Counted from the stretch's first letter, positions 14,564 through 24,263 are shown. The stretch is DNA of 48,640 bases from Rhizobium sp. Q54 (GCA_943328505.2 CALQAH020000012.1:1-48640), one strand, 5' to 3'. Numbers and translations are program-made. The notes: generated by a model from the sequence alone, not told the origin.

Positions 14564-16594
14564 GTGAAAATCTTACAATTTCCTTTAACGAAAATTACAA
14601 TTGGATTTATTCTCGGGATAATTTTATTTCGATTTATAACTTTATACTCAAGTTTTGTCTTTTTGGGTTTGACAATTGGCATTGTTTTTTTGTTTTTTTT
14701 ACATTTAAAAAGCCAAAATTCAAAAATCATCAAACAATTATTTGGCATTATTACTTTATTACTTTCTGTACTTATTGGAATTTCAACCGCTATTATCAAT
14801 AAGGAAACATCCATCCAAAATCATTATATTAATCAAAAACATGATTTTGAAAGTCAACACAATTTAAAAATTATTCTAGTTGAAAAAATAAAAAACTCCT
14901 CAAAGAATTTTAGATATATAGCCCGAATAAAAGATATAGATTCTGAAAAAAGTTCAGGAAAAATTATTTTTAATCTATCTAAAAATGACAAAGAAAACTT
15001 GTTTTCCATAGGTGCGATTTTAAAAGTTAAGGGAAAACTTTATAAAAACAAACCAACATATAATCCTAATCAATTCGATTATGGTAAATATCTTGAGAAT
15101 CAAGAAATATATGCTCAAGTGTATAGTAATTTCAATCAAGCAGAGGTAATTGGAAATGAGGTGAGTGTAGTTTCATTTTTTTCCAATTTTAGGGATAAAA
15201 TTATTGCAAACCTGAAACGTTCTTCTATTTCTGAAGCGGAGTTGAATGTTCTTGTGGCTTTAATATTAGGACAGCAACAAGATATTTCTGCTGATATTTT
15301 AAAAGATTATCAATATGCTGGTGCCGTTCATATTTTATCGGTTTCGGGTTTGCATGTGGGTATTATCATGCTCTTTATTACTTTTTTATTAAAACCAATT
15401 CCTAATTCTAAAAAGGGACTGATATCGAAACTAATTGTCATTATAGCATCACTTTTCACTTTCGCTATTTTGGCCGGCTTATCCCCATCTGTGGTGCGCT
15501 CGGTTACCATGTTTTCGTTTGTTGCCATTGGAATTCATTTGAGGAGAACTGTAAATATTTATCACACTTTAATGGTTTCGATGTTGTTAATCCTCTTGTT
15601 TAAACCTTCTTTCATCTATGATGTGGGTTTTCAATTAAGTTATTTAGCCTTGTTTTTTATTATTTGGTTCCAACCCATTTTATCAAATATTTGGCAACCC
15701 AATAACAAAACCATTACCTATTTTTGGGAGATACTAACAGTTTCTTTTGCGGCTCAAATAGGTGCGATGCCATTAAGTATTTATTATTTTCATCAATTTC
15801 CTGGGCTGTTCTTTTTAACCAATTTAATTGTGCTGCCAATGTTAGGATTTATAATGGCCGTTGGTGTTATTGCCATTGTCATTGCAACTTTTAGTACTGT
15901 TCCTTTTCATATTGCAAAGGCATTAGAATTTTTAATTTCACTCTTTAATAAAATCATTCATTCTATAGCTTCTTTTGAAGACTTTGTTATTCGTAACATT
16001 TCTTTTTCTATGGAAATGTTATGCTGCTCGTATTTCGTTATTTTTTTATGTATTCTTTGGATAAAAAAACCCAGTTTTAAGAAATTAGGTGTCACATTAC
16101 TAAGTGTTATTGTATTTCAAACAGTCTATATATTCGAAAAATACGCTACTCAAAGTAAACAAGAGTTTCTTGTTTTTAACATTAAGGGAAATACAATTTT
16201 TACATTAAGAAAAGGTCAAAATGTGACGGTGTATAGTAATGACAGTATTTTAGCAAATCTTGAAAACAACCAAAATGTCCAATCTTATTTAGTCGGTAAT
16301 TTTTGCCAAGTAAAACAGAAAGAACTACTTAATAATTTCCTTTATTTTAAGGGTAATAAAATATTAGTTATAGATAGTCTTGGTCTTATTCCATTTAATC
16401 TAAAGCCAGATATTTTAATACTAACTCAATCACCAAAAGTAAATTTAGATAGAGTATTAACTAAGTTAAATCCAAAGGAAGTAGTTTTTGATGGTTCAAA
16501 TTATAAAAGTTATTTAAAAAAATGGGAGGCAACTTGTAAAAAACATAAAATCCCTTTTCATAATACAAATGAAAAGGGATTCTATAATTATTAA
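14564..16594 (+). CDS. comEC: ComEC/Rec2-family competence protein
   Basis: 676 residues from a GTG start (the overlapping ATG at 14562 is followed at once by a stop). An N-terminal pair of helices and an OB-like DUF4131 domain (about 30-190) lead to the polytopic Competence domain with LILGQQQDIS, HILSVSGLHVGI near 252 and GLSPSVVRS near 305. ComEC forms the inner-membrane channel for single-stranded DNA uptake. The C-terminal region (about 530-676) sits where the metallo-beta-lactamase domain should be, but I see no HxHxDH motif, so nuclease activity there is doubtful. The last codons form half of a terminator stem. Confidence 0.9.
   Translation: MKILQFPLTKITIGFILGIILFRFITLYSSFVFLGLTIGIVFLFFLHLKSQNSKIIKQLFGIITLLLSVLIGISTAIINKETSIQNHYINQKHDFESQHNLKIILVEKIKNSSKNFRYIARIKDIDSEKSSGKIIFNLSKNDKENLFSIGAILKVKGKLYKNKPTYNPNQFDYGKYLENQEIYAQVYSNFNQAEVIGNEVSVVSFFSNFRDKIIANLKRSSISEAELNVLVALILGQQQDISADILKDYQYAGAVHILSVSGLHVGIIMLFITFLLKPIPNSKKGLISKLIVIIASLFTFAILAGLSPSVVRSVTMFSFVAIGIHLRRTVNIYHTLMVSMLLILLFKPSFIYDVGFQLSYLALFFIIWFQPILSNIWQPNNKTITYFWEILTVSFAAQIGAMPLSIYYFHQFPGLFFLTNLIVLPMLGFIMAVGVIAIVIATFSTVPFHIAKALEFLISLFNKIIHSIASFEDFVIRNISFSMEMLCCSYFVIFLCILWIKKPSFKKLGVTLLSVIVFQTVYIFEKYATQSKQEFLVFNIKGNTIFTLRKGQNVTVYSNDSILANLENNQNVQSYLVGNFCQVKQKELLNNFLYFKGNKILVIDSLGLIPFNLKPDILILTQSPKVNLDRVLTKLNPKEVVFDGSNYKSYLKKWEATCKKHKIPFHNTNEKGFYNY
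16549..16581 (-). terminator. Terminator stem inside the 3' end of comEC
   Basis: A perfect 13-bp stem, AATCCCTTTTCAT (16549-16561) and ATGAAAAGGGATT (16569-16581) with a 7-nt loop, lies wholly within the comEC coding region. On the minus strand the stem is followed by TTATGTTTTTT, so it fits the terminator of the thioredoxin-fold gene that ends at 16608. On the plus strand the downstream sequence is only AT-rich. Confidence 0.65.
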
Positions 16595-16607
16595 TTTTTA
16601 ACTAAGT

Positions 16608-17069
16608 TTATTTCTTTTTAAGAATATTATCAGCAACCGCTAACCAAGCGGTTGGTCCGCCAGCAACATACCCAGTTTTTCCTAATTGTTCAAAATTGAC
16701 TTTGCCGTCTTTTTTAGTGCCATTTACAAACCAAACGGTTGGATAACCTTGAACTGCGAATGTTTGTTGCAATTCTTGATTTTGTTTTACAATTTCAGGA
16801 GTTTGAGGTGTTTTTCTAGGGTAATCTAATTCAACTAAAACTACATTCTCATTGGCCCATTTAGTAAATTCAGGAGTTCTAAAAACTTCCTTTTGCAAAC
16901 GAATACACCATCCACACCAATCACTTCCTGTGAAAAACAAAAATAATGGTTTTTTGGTTTTTTTAGAAACCTCCATTGCTTTGTTGATATCTGTATGCCA
17001 AGTTAATTCTTGCGCTTCAATAGTCATAGAACCTAAGACTAATAATAAAGTAAAAACTATTTTTTTCAT
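16608..17069 (-). CDS. Secreted thioredoxin-fold protein (CGWC)
   Basis: 153 residues. A cleavable signal peptide (about 1-19, ending IEAQ) is followed by a compact thioredoxin-like domain with active site SDWCGWCIRLQKEVF (C52 and C55) and a cis-proline loop in GYPTVWFV. This is the Thioredoxin_7/DUF255-like group rather than classical CGPC thioredoxin. Likely role: periplasmic thiol-disulfide handling. Convergent with comEC across 13 nt; 81 nt downstream of the POT gene on the same strand. Confidence 0.88.
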   Translation of the reverse strand: MKKIVFTLLLVLGSMTIEAQELTWHTDINKAMEVSKKTKKPLFLFFTGSDWCGWCIRLQKEVFRTPEFTKWANENVVLVELDYPRKTPQTPEIVKQNQELQQTFAVQGYPTVWFVNGTKKDGKVNFEQLGKTGYVAGGPTAWLAVADNILKKK

Positions 17070-17150
17070 GATTTTATTTTTTATTGTGTTTTAGAATATA
17101 GTGCCGAAAATACATATTTTATTTTACAAGTTTTATTTTTTAAGCAAATT

Positions 17151-18809
17151 TTAATTTATTCCTTTTTCTTTCATCACCTTATTTAATTGCTTAAGTAGTC
17201 CAAACATTAGTAGTGTTGCAAAGAGTAAAAGAGAAAAATTAATCCAGAAAAAATCTGTTTTATCTTCATAGGTATCCCACATACTTGCTAAAACACCACT
17301 TAATTTATTCCCTATCGATGTTGCTAAAAACCATCCACCCATCATTAATGAAGTAATATTTCTTGGACTTAATTTTGACACAATTGATAATCCCATTGGG
17401 CTGAGAAATAGTTCTCCAATAGTGATTATTCCATAATTGGCAACTAACCACCAAACGGAAACTTTCTCCATACCATTATTGCCAATATGCACTGCTGCAA
17501 CCATCACTAATACAGATAATGCCGAGATTAACAAACCAAAAGCTATTTTTGTTGGTGTTGATGGTTCTTTTTTCCTGCTTCGTAAATAAGTAAAGAAAGC
17601 AACAACCAATGGTGTTATAATAATTACCCAACCCGGATTGATGGATTGACTTATGCTCGTTGCCCATACAGAAATTTTTGAGCCTTCGGCAGGTAATTTT
17701 TCTTTGGATACATTTCTAAAGTAAATTGGATAATCTTCAACTTTTATAACTTCGTCATTTTCTTTTTGAAGACGGAAGTTTTTATCATACAATTCCGTTG
17801 ATGCTTTCTCGTAAGTAATCTCTTTTGATTGCACCAGTGTTGAAAATACTTTCTCTGTAGTACCAGTAACTTCTCTATCGGTATATCTATCTGCCCAAGT
17901 GGTAAGTGCTGAGCCATTTAATTTAAATACTGCCCAAAATAAAATTACTACTGCAAAAATCGATAATAAAGCTCCGATTGGTCTTTTGTCTTCGGTCTTG
18001 GCTTTAAAATACAAGCTTCCATAAAAAAACAATATGGGAATACAAGCAAAAATAAACGCATCAGTACTATCTGAACCAAAAATGTAACTGTTAGTATTGA
18101 CATCGGAGGTTACTCCTTTTAAAAACCATCCAATGATTCCAAACAGTGCTGATGGCATCAATATAAATAACACAATTTTATAAAAAGGCATGTCTCCTTC
18201 CTGAATTCCTTTTTTATCGGTTTTATCACCATAATGTTTGGTGCCTAATAAAAATACCACTACACCAACAAACATTCCAACTCCAGCCGCCATAAAAGCA
18301 TATTGCCATCCTAAAAGTATTTGTAGTGCTGCGCCAAAAAAATTGCAGATAAAAGCGCCGACATTAATTCCCATATAGAAAATATTATATCCTTCGTCTT
18401 TCTTTTCTTTGTATTGTTCTTCATTATAGAAATTACCTAACAGTGTTGAAATATTAGGTTTGAAGAATCCATTTCCAACAATCACAAATGTCATTGCAAT
18501 ATATAAGGAGGTAATGTCGTGAATTCCCATCATAAAATATCCAATTCCCATGAGTAAACCACCAATGACAATTGAGTTTCGATAGCCTAAATATCTGTCG
18601 GCAACCAAACCTCCAATAAAAGGTGTTAGGAAAACCAAGGCAATGAAGGTTCCGTATAGATCGGCTGCTTCTTTTTCGGTCATTGCAAAACCGGCTTCAA
18701 CGTCTTTAAGGTATAGAGTAAAAATACCAATCATTAAATAATAACCAAAACGTTCCCACATTTCGGATAAAAACAAATAAGGCAGTGCTTTAGGATGACT
18801 TTTCCACAT
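17151..18809 (-). CDS. POT-family proton-coupled peptide transporter (first paralogue)
   Basis: 552 residues with about 12-14 membrane helices. The POT signature ExxERFxYY is present as E16-MW-ERFGYY, and the PTR2 motif as NIFYMGINVGAFI near 145. POT proteins import di- and tripeptides with protons. A hydrophilic insert of about 90 residues (roughly 300-390, from TWADRYTDREV to SISQSINP) interrupts the carrier between helices, beyond the compact form of the family. The start lies 20 nt downstream of a strong terminator stem. DPP IV upstream on the same strand would supply the dipeptides. Confidence 0.92.
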   Translation of the reverse strand: MWKSHPKALPYLFLSEMWERFGYYLMIGIFTLYLKDVEAGFAMTEKEAADLYGTFIALVFLTPFIGGLVADRYLGYRNSIVIGGLLMGIGYFMMGIHDITSLYIAMTFVIVGNGFFKPNISTLLGNFYNEEQYKEKKDEGYNIFYMGINVGAFICNFFGAALQILLGWQYAFMAAGVGMFVGVVVFLLGTKHYGDKTDKKGIQEGDMPFYKIVLFILMPSALFGIIGWFLKGVTSDVNTNSYIFGSDSTDAFIFACIPILFFYGSLYFKAKTEDKRPIGALLSIFAVVILFWAVFKLNGSALTTWADRYTDREVTGTTEKVFSTLVQSKEITYEKASTELYDKNFRLQKENDEVIKVEDYPIYFRNVSKEKLPAEGSKISVWATSISQSINPGWVIIITPLVVAFFTYLRSRKKEPSTPTKIAFGLLISALSVLVMVAAVHIGNNGMEKVSVWWLVANYGIITIGELFLSPMGLSIVSKLSPRNITSLMMGGWFLATSIGNKLSGVLASMWDTYEDKTDFFWINFSLLLFATLLMFGLLKQLNKVMKEKGIN

Positions 18810-18828
18810 AAATTTTTGATTTAAAAAA

Positions 18829-18853
18829 AACCTGCTTGAATCTCAAGCAGGTT
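18829..18853 (-). terminator. Strong terminator or attenuator between the two POT genes
   Basis: AACCTGCTTGA (18829-18839), loop ATC, TCAAGCAGGTT (18843-18853): an 11-bp perfect stem. On the minus strand it is followed directly by TTTTTT, the tail of a strong intrinsic terminator. It lies 31 nt after the upstream POT gene and only 20 nt before the start of the next one, so it may act as an attenuator for that gene. Confidence 0.85.
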
Positions 18854-18883
18854 AGAAAGATATAAAATTATTTTTAAAAATGA

Positions 18884-20575
18884 TTAACGAACTCCGTGCA
18901 TCATTTTTTTGATAACTGGAGTTAGTAAAAATAAAATCACAGCAGCGATACCAGTTAAAATTACAAATACCATAAAAAATTCGAATAAATTATGAATTTC
19001 AAAACCAGCAAAAACTGGATTTGTTGGACTTATCTGCTTTGTTTCCAAAATTGCCAATTGGTCTGCGGTTGGTGTAATGGTTTTATCTAAAACGCCTTGT
19101 AAATCAATTCCCAATTCTTTTGCTTCAATAAATTTATCACCAGTGGCTGGCATAATAGATCCAAGAGTTCCAGATAAGGCATATCCAGCAGCATTTGATA
19201 AAAAGAAAACTCCAAATAATAAAGAAGCAAAACGTTTTGGGGATAATTTACCAACTAATGACAATCCAATTGGTGACAAACACAATTCAGCAAAAGTTTG
19301 AATTAAATATAAAAGTATTAACCATTTAATTGCCAATAGACCACTATTACCTAAATCTTTTACATTGTATGCTATAATAAAGTAACTCAAAGCAATTAAT
19401 GCTAGTCCAATTGCTTGTTTTACTGTAGATAAAGGCTCTTTTCCTGATGCTCTCAATTTATCCCATAAGATACTAAAGGGTAATGCAAAACCAAAAACGA
19501 AGATTCCATTAAATACTTGAACCATAGAAGCTGGCATTTGCCATCCAAACATAAAGGTTCTATCCGTTTGATTTGCTGCTATAAAAGTTAAAGATGAACC
19601 CGCTTGTTCAAAAGCAGCCCAAAAGAAAATAATAAAAAATCCAACAATATATATTACAAAAATTCTATCTCTCTCTACTTTAGTCAACGAACTATCGGAA
19701 ACGATTAAACCGGCTAAAGTTAAACCACTTGCATATATAATAGGATATATTATAGATTTTATAAAATTATCTCCATCCAAAATATACTGAAATCCAAAAA
19801 ACAACACTACAAAAGTTATCACTGCACCAATTAAAGACTTATTAGAGAAAACGGCTTTTTGTGATTCTCCTTCTTCATAATCATCCGATACGTTGTGTTT
19901 TGGTAACCCACCAAGAGGTTTGCCATCAGGTGTAACAACATATTTATTTTTTAAAACATAAAAAACAGCTGTCCCAATAAGCATTGCGATAGATGCAGCT
20001 AAAAATCCCCATTTGAAAGCATGGACATTTTGTACGCCATTAACAACTTCATCACCTAAATAAGGACAGATAGTTTGTCCTAAAAAAGCACCAAGATTAA
20101 TACCCATATAGAAAATTGTAAATGCGGTATCTAATTTAGTTTTTTCTTGTTTTGGATATAAACTTCCTACCATACTAGAAATATTTGGTTTGAAAAAACC
20201 ATTCCCGAATATTATAATTCCTAATGCAGACCACATTAAAGTGTTTGCAAAACTTAGGTCAGTTCCAAAAACACTAGCACTCATAAACAATAAAAACTGC
20301 CCAACAGCCATCATTAAACCGCCTAATAAAATACAATTTCTATTTCCAAAAAAACGATCAGCAATAAATCCGCCAAGCATTGGGGTTAAGTAACAGAGCC
20401 CTAAAAAGCCTCCATAAATAATTGAGGCATCTTCCTCTCTCATCATTAACGAATTCACTAAGAATAGTGTAAGTATCGCTCGCATTCCATAGAAATTGAA
20501 ACGTTCCCACATTTCTGTTCCAAATAATACCCAAAGTCCTTTTGGATGTCCTGTTTTTACTGCTGTTTCACTCAT
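18884..20575 (-). CDS. POT-family proton-coupled peptide transporter (second paralogue)
   Basis: 563 residues, polytopic. It carries the POT signature as E21-MW-ERFNFY and the PTR2 motif TIFYMGINLGAFLG near 158. Unlike its neighbour, its extra hydrophilic segment lies near the C-terminus (roughly 475-520, with SIMPATGDKFIEAKELGIDL and ETKQISPTNP). The differing inserts suggest old paralogues with different substrate or partner preferences. It follows the DPP IV gene by 35 nt and is probably co-transcribed with it, ending at the stem 18829-18853. Confidence 0.92.
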   Translation of the reverse strand: MSETAVKTGHPKGLWVLFGTEMWERFNFYGMRAILTLFLVNSLMMREEDASIIYGGFLGLCYLTPMLGGFIADRFFGNRNCILLGGLMMAVGQFLLFMSASVFGTDLSFANTLMWSALGIIIFGNGFFKPNISSMVGSLYPKQEKTKLDTAFTIFYMGINLGAFLGQTICPYLGDEVVNGVQNVHAFKWGFLAASIAMLIGTAVFYVLKNKYVVTPDGKPLGGLPKHNVSDDYEEGESQKAVFSNKSLIGAVITFVVLFFGFQYILDGDNFIKSIIYPIIYASGLTLAGLIVSDSSLTKVERDRIFVIYIVGFFIIFFWAAFEQAGSSLTFIAANQTDRTFMFGWQMPASMVQVFNGIFVFGFALPFSILWDKLRASGKEPLSTVKQAIGLALIALSYFIIAYNVKDLGNSGLLAIKWLILLYLIQTFAELCLSPIGLSLVGKLSPKRFASLLFGVFFLSNAAGYALSGTLGSIMPATGDKFIEAKELGIDLQGVLDKTITPTADQLAILETKQISPTNPVFAGFEIHNLFEFFMVFVILTGIAAVILFLLTPVIKKMMHGVR

Positions 20576-20610
20576 TTTTATTTGTTTTGGTTAATTTAGT
20601 TTTTGATTAA

Positions 20611-22776
20611 TTATAATTTTTCTTTGATAAAATTTGTCATTTTATTATACAACTGAATTCTCGTTTTACCTCCAAAAATTCCATGGTTTTTATCAGGATA
20701 AATTGCCCAATCGAATTGCTTGTTGGCTTGCACCAAAGCTTCAATCATTTGCATAGAATTTTGAACATGAACATTATCATCAGCGGTTCCATGTATTAAT
20801 AGAAAATTCCCTTTCAATTTACTCACATGGTTTATTGGGGAATTATCATCATATCCACTTGCATTTTCCTGTGGCGTTTGAAGGTATCTTTCTGTATAAA
20901 TACTATCATAAAATCTCCAATTGGTAACTGGCGCAACAGCAATGGCCATTTTGAAAACATCCGCTCCTTTCAAAATACAATTCGAAGCCATAAATCCCCC
21001 GTAAGACCAACCAAAAATCCCAATTCTAGTCTTATCAACGTAGTTGTAATTTCCGATTACTTTTGCAGCGTCTATTTGATCTTCAACTTCAAGTTTACCA
21101 AGTTGTCCTTGAGTACACTTTTTAAAATCAGCGCCTTTGAATCCTGTTCCTCGACCATCAACACAAGCTACAATATAACCTTGTTGTGTAAGCATCATAA
21201 ACCAATAATCATCATTTGTATTCCATTTATTACTTACTTTTTGATCTCCTGGTCCAGAATATTGGTACATAAAAACTGGATATTTCTTGTTGGCATCAAA
21301 ATCTTTTGGCTTTATCATCCAAGCATTCAACTGATTCCCTTTTTCAGTAGTCAACACAAAAAATTCTTTGCTTGGCAAATCATATTTTTTTAATTTTTCT
21401 GCTAAAGGTTCATTACTTACAATAGATTGAACTTGTTTACCATCTTTTGCATTATTCAAAGAATAATTTGTAGGCTGAGTTGTGCTTGAGAATGTGTTGA
21501 TAAAAAACTGGAAATTAGGACTGAATGTTGCCGCGTTAGTTCCTACAGATTGAGATAATTTTACTTTCTTTTTTCCATCCAAACCAATTCTAAAAACATC
21601 TCTATTGATAGAACCATTTTCAACTGACTGGTAGAATATTGTTTTTGTTTTCTCGTCAAAACCATAATAAGAAGTTACTTCCCATTTTCCTTTGGTAACT
21701 TGATTTTTCAGTTTCCCCATTTTATCATATAAATAAACGTGATTGAAACCATCTTTTTCAGAAGTCCAAATAAAACTATTGTCCTTCAAGAACGTTAAGT
21801 TATCCGTCACATCAACGTAAGCCTTATCTTTCTCATTCAAAACCACTTTTGAAGTTCCCGTTGTTCCATCAACAAAAATCAAATCTAGATTATCTTGATG
21901 ACGGTTTAAAACCTGTGCACAAAGAACATTGGCATCATTTGTCCACTTCATTCTTGCAATATAAAAGTCATTATAATTTCCAAGATTAATGTCTTTTTTA
22001 GATTTAGAATTTAAATCATAAATATGTAATGAAACCAAAGCGTTTTTCTCACCTGCTTTTGGATATTTGAATATTTCAACTGATGGATACAACTCTTTTT
22101 TGAAGATATTCATTGAAAATTCTGGCACTTGACTTTCGTCAAAACGAATAAAAGCCAATTTTTTACTGTCAGCGCTCCAATCAAAGGCTCGTACAAATGC
22201 AAATTCTTCTTCATAAACCCAATCTGTAATTCCATTAATAATGGCATTTTTCTTTCCGTCAATTGTAACTTGGGTTGTCACTTTTGAAGCAATGTCATAA
22301 ATAAATAAATCGTTTGATTTGGCAAAACCAATTTTACTTCCGTCAGGAGAAAATGTAGGTTCTTGCACTTGCTCCAATACTTTTGTCAACTCTTTTGTAA
22401 CAATATTATATAAGAAAAAATCTGCTGTAAAAGAATGTCTGTAAATTCTATTGGTGTTGTTTGCAATTAAAATTTTAGTTTCATCCGCATTAAAAATATA
22501 GCTATCAATGTCTTGTAATTCTTTATAGCTTTTTGTATCAATTAAAGTAGCTACTTTTTTCAAAGTGGCAAAGTCATACAAATCAATTTGACTGCTTCGC
22601 GCGGATCTGTCAAAATTAAGAACTGTATATTGATTTGAGTTTTTCATGGACAGTAACGCGTCCATACTTTGTGTTCTAAATGCGCCTGAATAAATTTCTT
22701 CAACGCTAATTTTTTGTTGCGCCACGATAGAAAAACATGACAAAATAAATACAATAATAAACTGGTTTGATTTCAT
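20611..22776 (-). CDS. Dipeptidyl-peptidase IV, S9 family
   Basis: 721 residues. A signal peptide (about 1-18, ending IVAQ) is followed by an eight-bladed beta-propeller that contains the DPP IV Glu motif DWVYEEEFAF near 187, which binds the substrate N-terminus. The C-terminal alpha/beta-hydrolase domain has the nucleophile S591 in GWSYGG, an Asp in HGTADDNVHVQ (about 666-667) and H698 in NHGIFGG. It releases X-Pro or X-Ala dipeptides from peptides in the periplasm. It heads a unit with the downstream POT importer. Confidence 0.93.
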   Translation of the reverse strand: MKSNQFIIVFILSCFSIVAQQKISVEEIYSGAFRTQSMDALLSMKNSNQYTVLNFDRSARSSQIDLYDFATLKKVATLIDTKSYKELQDIDSYIFNADETKILIANNTNRIYRHSFTADFFLYNIVTKELTKVLEQVQEPTFSPDGSKIGFAKSNDLFIYDIASKVTTQVTIDGKKNAIINGITDWVYEEEFAFVRAFDWSADSKKLAFIRFDESQVPEFSMNIFKKELYPSVEIFKYPKAGEKNALVSLHIYDLNSKSKKDINLGNYNDFYIARMKWTNDANVLCAQVLNRHQDNLDLIFVDGTTGTSKVVLNEKDKAYVDVTDNLTFLKDNSFIWTSEKDGFNHVYLYDKMGKLKNQVTKGKWEVTSYYGFDEKTKTIFYQSVENGSINRDVFRIGLDGKKKVKLSQSVGTNAATFSPNFQFFINTFSSTTQPTNYSLNNAKDGKQVQSIVSNEPLAEKLKKYDLPSKEFFVLTTEKGNQLNAWMIKPKDFDANKKYPVFMYQYSGPGDQKVSNKWNTNDDYWFMMLTQQGYIVACVDGRGTGFKGADFKKCTQGQLGKLEVEDQIDAAKVIGNYNYVDKTRIGIFGWSYGGFMASNCILKGADVFKMAIAVAPVTNWRFYDSIYTERYLQTPQENASGYDDNSPINHVSKLKGNFLLIHGTADDNVHVQNSMQMIEALVQANKQFDWAIYPDKNHGIFGGKTRIQLYNKMTNFIKEKL

Positions 22777-22909
22777 TACTTTAATTGATTATAAAAACCT
22801 TCAATTTTAGTGAAAAATTTACAAATAATGGCATTTTTTTGTGTTAAATACAATTTTGACAATCTAATTTATTTATTTGAAACAAAATATAACAATAAAA
22901 TGGAAACTG

Positions 22910-22917
22910 TATCTTTG
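22910..22917 (+). promoter_or_regulatory. -7 element before HMG-CoA reductase
   Basis: TATCTTTG fits TAnnTTTG and ends 25 nt before the ATG at 22943. The nearest upstream TTTG (22876-22879) is about 30 bp away, too far for a standard -33 box. Confidence 0.45.
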
Positions 22918-22942
22918 CTAAATAAGATATAATTTACTGAGC

Positions 22943-24259
22943 ATGAATAAAGCAGTTGCAGGATTTTCAAAATTTACCAAAGAAGAAAAAATTAATTGGA
23001 TTGCCCAGGAATATTTTTCTAATCCAAAAGAAGCCATAACTAGTATCCAACAATATTGGAATAGTAACGAAAAGTTGCAACAACTCCACGATGAATTTAT
23101 TGAAAATACAATAACGAATTTTTATCTACCACTCGGAATTGCGCCTAATTTTTTAATCAATGGCACTAATTTTACCATTCCAATGGCGATTGAGGAAAGT
23201 TCTGTTGTTGCCGCCGCATCCAAATCGGCTAAATTTTGGGCTACACGTGGCGGCTTTAAAGCTACAGTTATCAATACTGAAAAAAATGGTCATGTACATT
23301 TCATCTATAAGGGAGATGTTAAAAAATTAGAAAAGTTCTTTGCTGAAATTAAAGAAAAGTTCTTTTTAGCAACAGCGTCCATCACTAAAAACATGCAGCA
23401 GCGTGGCGGCGGAATTCTCAATATTGAACTTCAAAATAAAACAAAAGCTTTAGCAAATTATTTTCAATTGCAAGCTACTTTTGAAACCAAAGATAGCATG
23501 GGCGCTAATTTCATCAATTCATGTTTGGAGCAATTTGCCAAAACATTGGTTGAGGAAGCCAACAGTTATGATGGTTTTACTAAAGATGAGAAGTCCATTC
23601 AAGTTATTATGAGCATACTTTCAAATTATGTTCCCAATTGTATAGTTAGAGCTGAAGTTTCGTGTAAAGTTGATGAGTTGGCTGAAAAGAACATTAGAAA
23701 CCCTAGAGAGTTTGCTGAAAAATTTGTTCAAGCAGTTCGAATAGCTGAAATAGAGCCTTATCGCGCTGTAACTCATAATAAAGGAATTATGAATGGTGTT
23801 GATGCCGTTGTTATTGCTTCGGGTAATGATTTTCGTGCTGTTGAGGCTGGAATTCATGCCTATGCATCAAGAAACGGAAGTTATTCTAGTTTGACACATG
23901 CTACAATTGAAGGTGATATTTTTTCTTTTTGGATAGAAATTCCTCTGGCTTTAGGAACAGTTGGCGGATTAACTTCGTTGCATCCATTAGCCAAATTTTG
24001 TTTAGAGATGTTAGAAAAACCATCTGCTCCAGAACTGATGCAAATAGTTGCTGTAGCTGGATTGGCTCAAAATTTTGCTGCTTTGCGATCTCTCACTACA
24101 ACAGGAATTCAGGATGGACATATGAAAATGCATTTGAACAATATTCTAAATCAATTCCAAACTACTGAAGAAGAGCGGAAAATTATATCAGTTCATTTTG
24201 AGAAAAATCCAATTTCGCATGCGGCGGTTGTCAATTTTATTGAAAATAGCAGAAAATAA
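22943..24259 (+). CDS. mvaA: Hydroxymethylglutaryl-CoA reductase, class II
   Basis: 438 residues, the size of class II (bacterial) enzymes. It interconverts HMG-CoA and mevalonate, the committing step of the mevalonate route to isoprenoids. Visible marks: MAIEESSVVAAASKSA (catalytic Glu at 84-85), HNKGIMNGVDAVVIASGND with the catalytic Lys/Asp region near 280, and the C-terminal GHMKMHL with the catalytic His. The family's nucleotide-binding domain lies in the middle of the chain. The adjacent GHMP kinase fits the same pathway. In flavobacteria this class II enzyme probably works in the biosynthetic direction (inference). Confidence 0.92.
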   Translation: MNKAVAGFSKFTKEEKINWIAQEYFSNPKEAITSIQQYWNSNEKLQQLHDEFIENTITNFYLPLGIAPNFLINGTNFTIPMAIEESSVVAAASKSAKFWATRGGFKATVINTEKNGHVHFIYKGDVKKLEKFFAEIKEKFFLATASITKNMQQRGGGILNIELQNKTKALANYFQLQATFETKDSMGANFINSCLEQFAKTLVEEANSYDGFTKDEKSIQVIMSILSNYVPNCIVRAEVSCKVDELAEKNIRNPREFAEKFVQAVRIAEIEPYRAVTHNKGIMNGVDAVVIASGNDFRAVEAGIHAYASRNGSYSSLTHATIEGDIFSFWIEIPLALGTVGGLTSLHPLAKFCLEMLEKPSAPELMQIVAVAGLAQNFAALRSLTTTGIQDGHMKMHLNNILNQFQTTEEERKIISVHFEKNPISHAAVVNFIENSRK

Positions 24260-24263
24260 TCCT

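Noticed and set aside
17105..17112. TATTTTCG on the minus strand (also at 27378-27371) as -7 boxes of the thioredoxin-fold and PpiD-like genes
   Set aside because: One mismatch in the key TTTG and no -33 box at a proper distance; too weak to list as promoters in this AT-rich DNA.
20827..21393. 188-codon plus-strand open frame opposite the DPP IV gene
   Set aside because: It lies wholly inside a well-supported S9 peptidase gene, its translation shows no domain and is rich in Ile/Cys/Ser as expected from antisense AT-rich codons.
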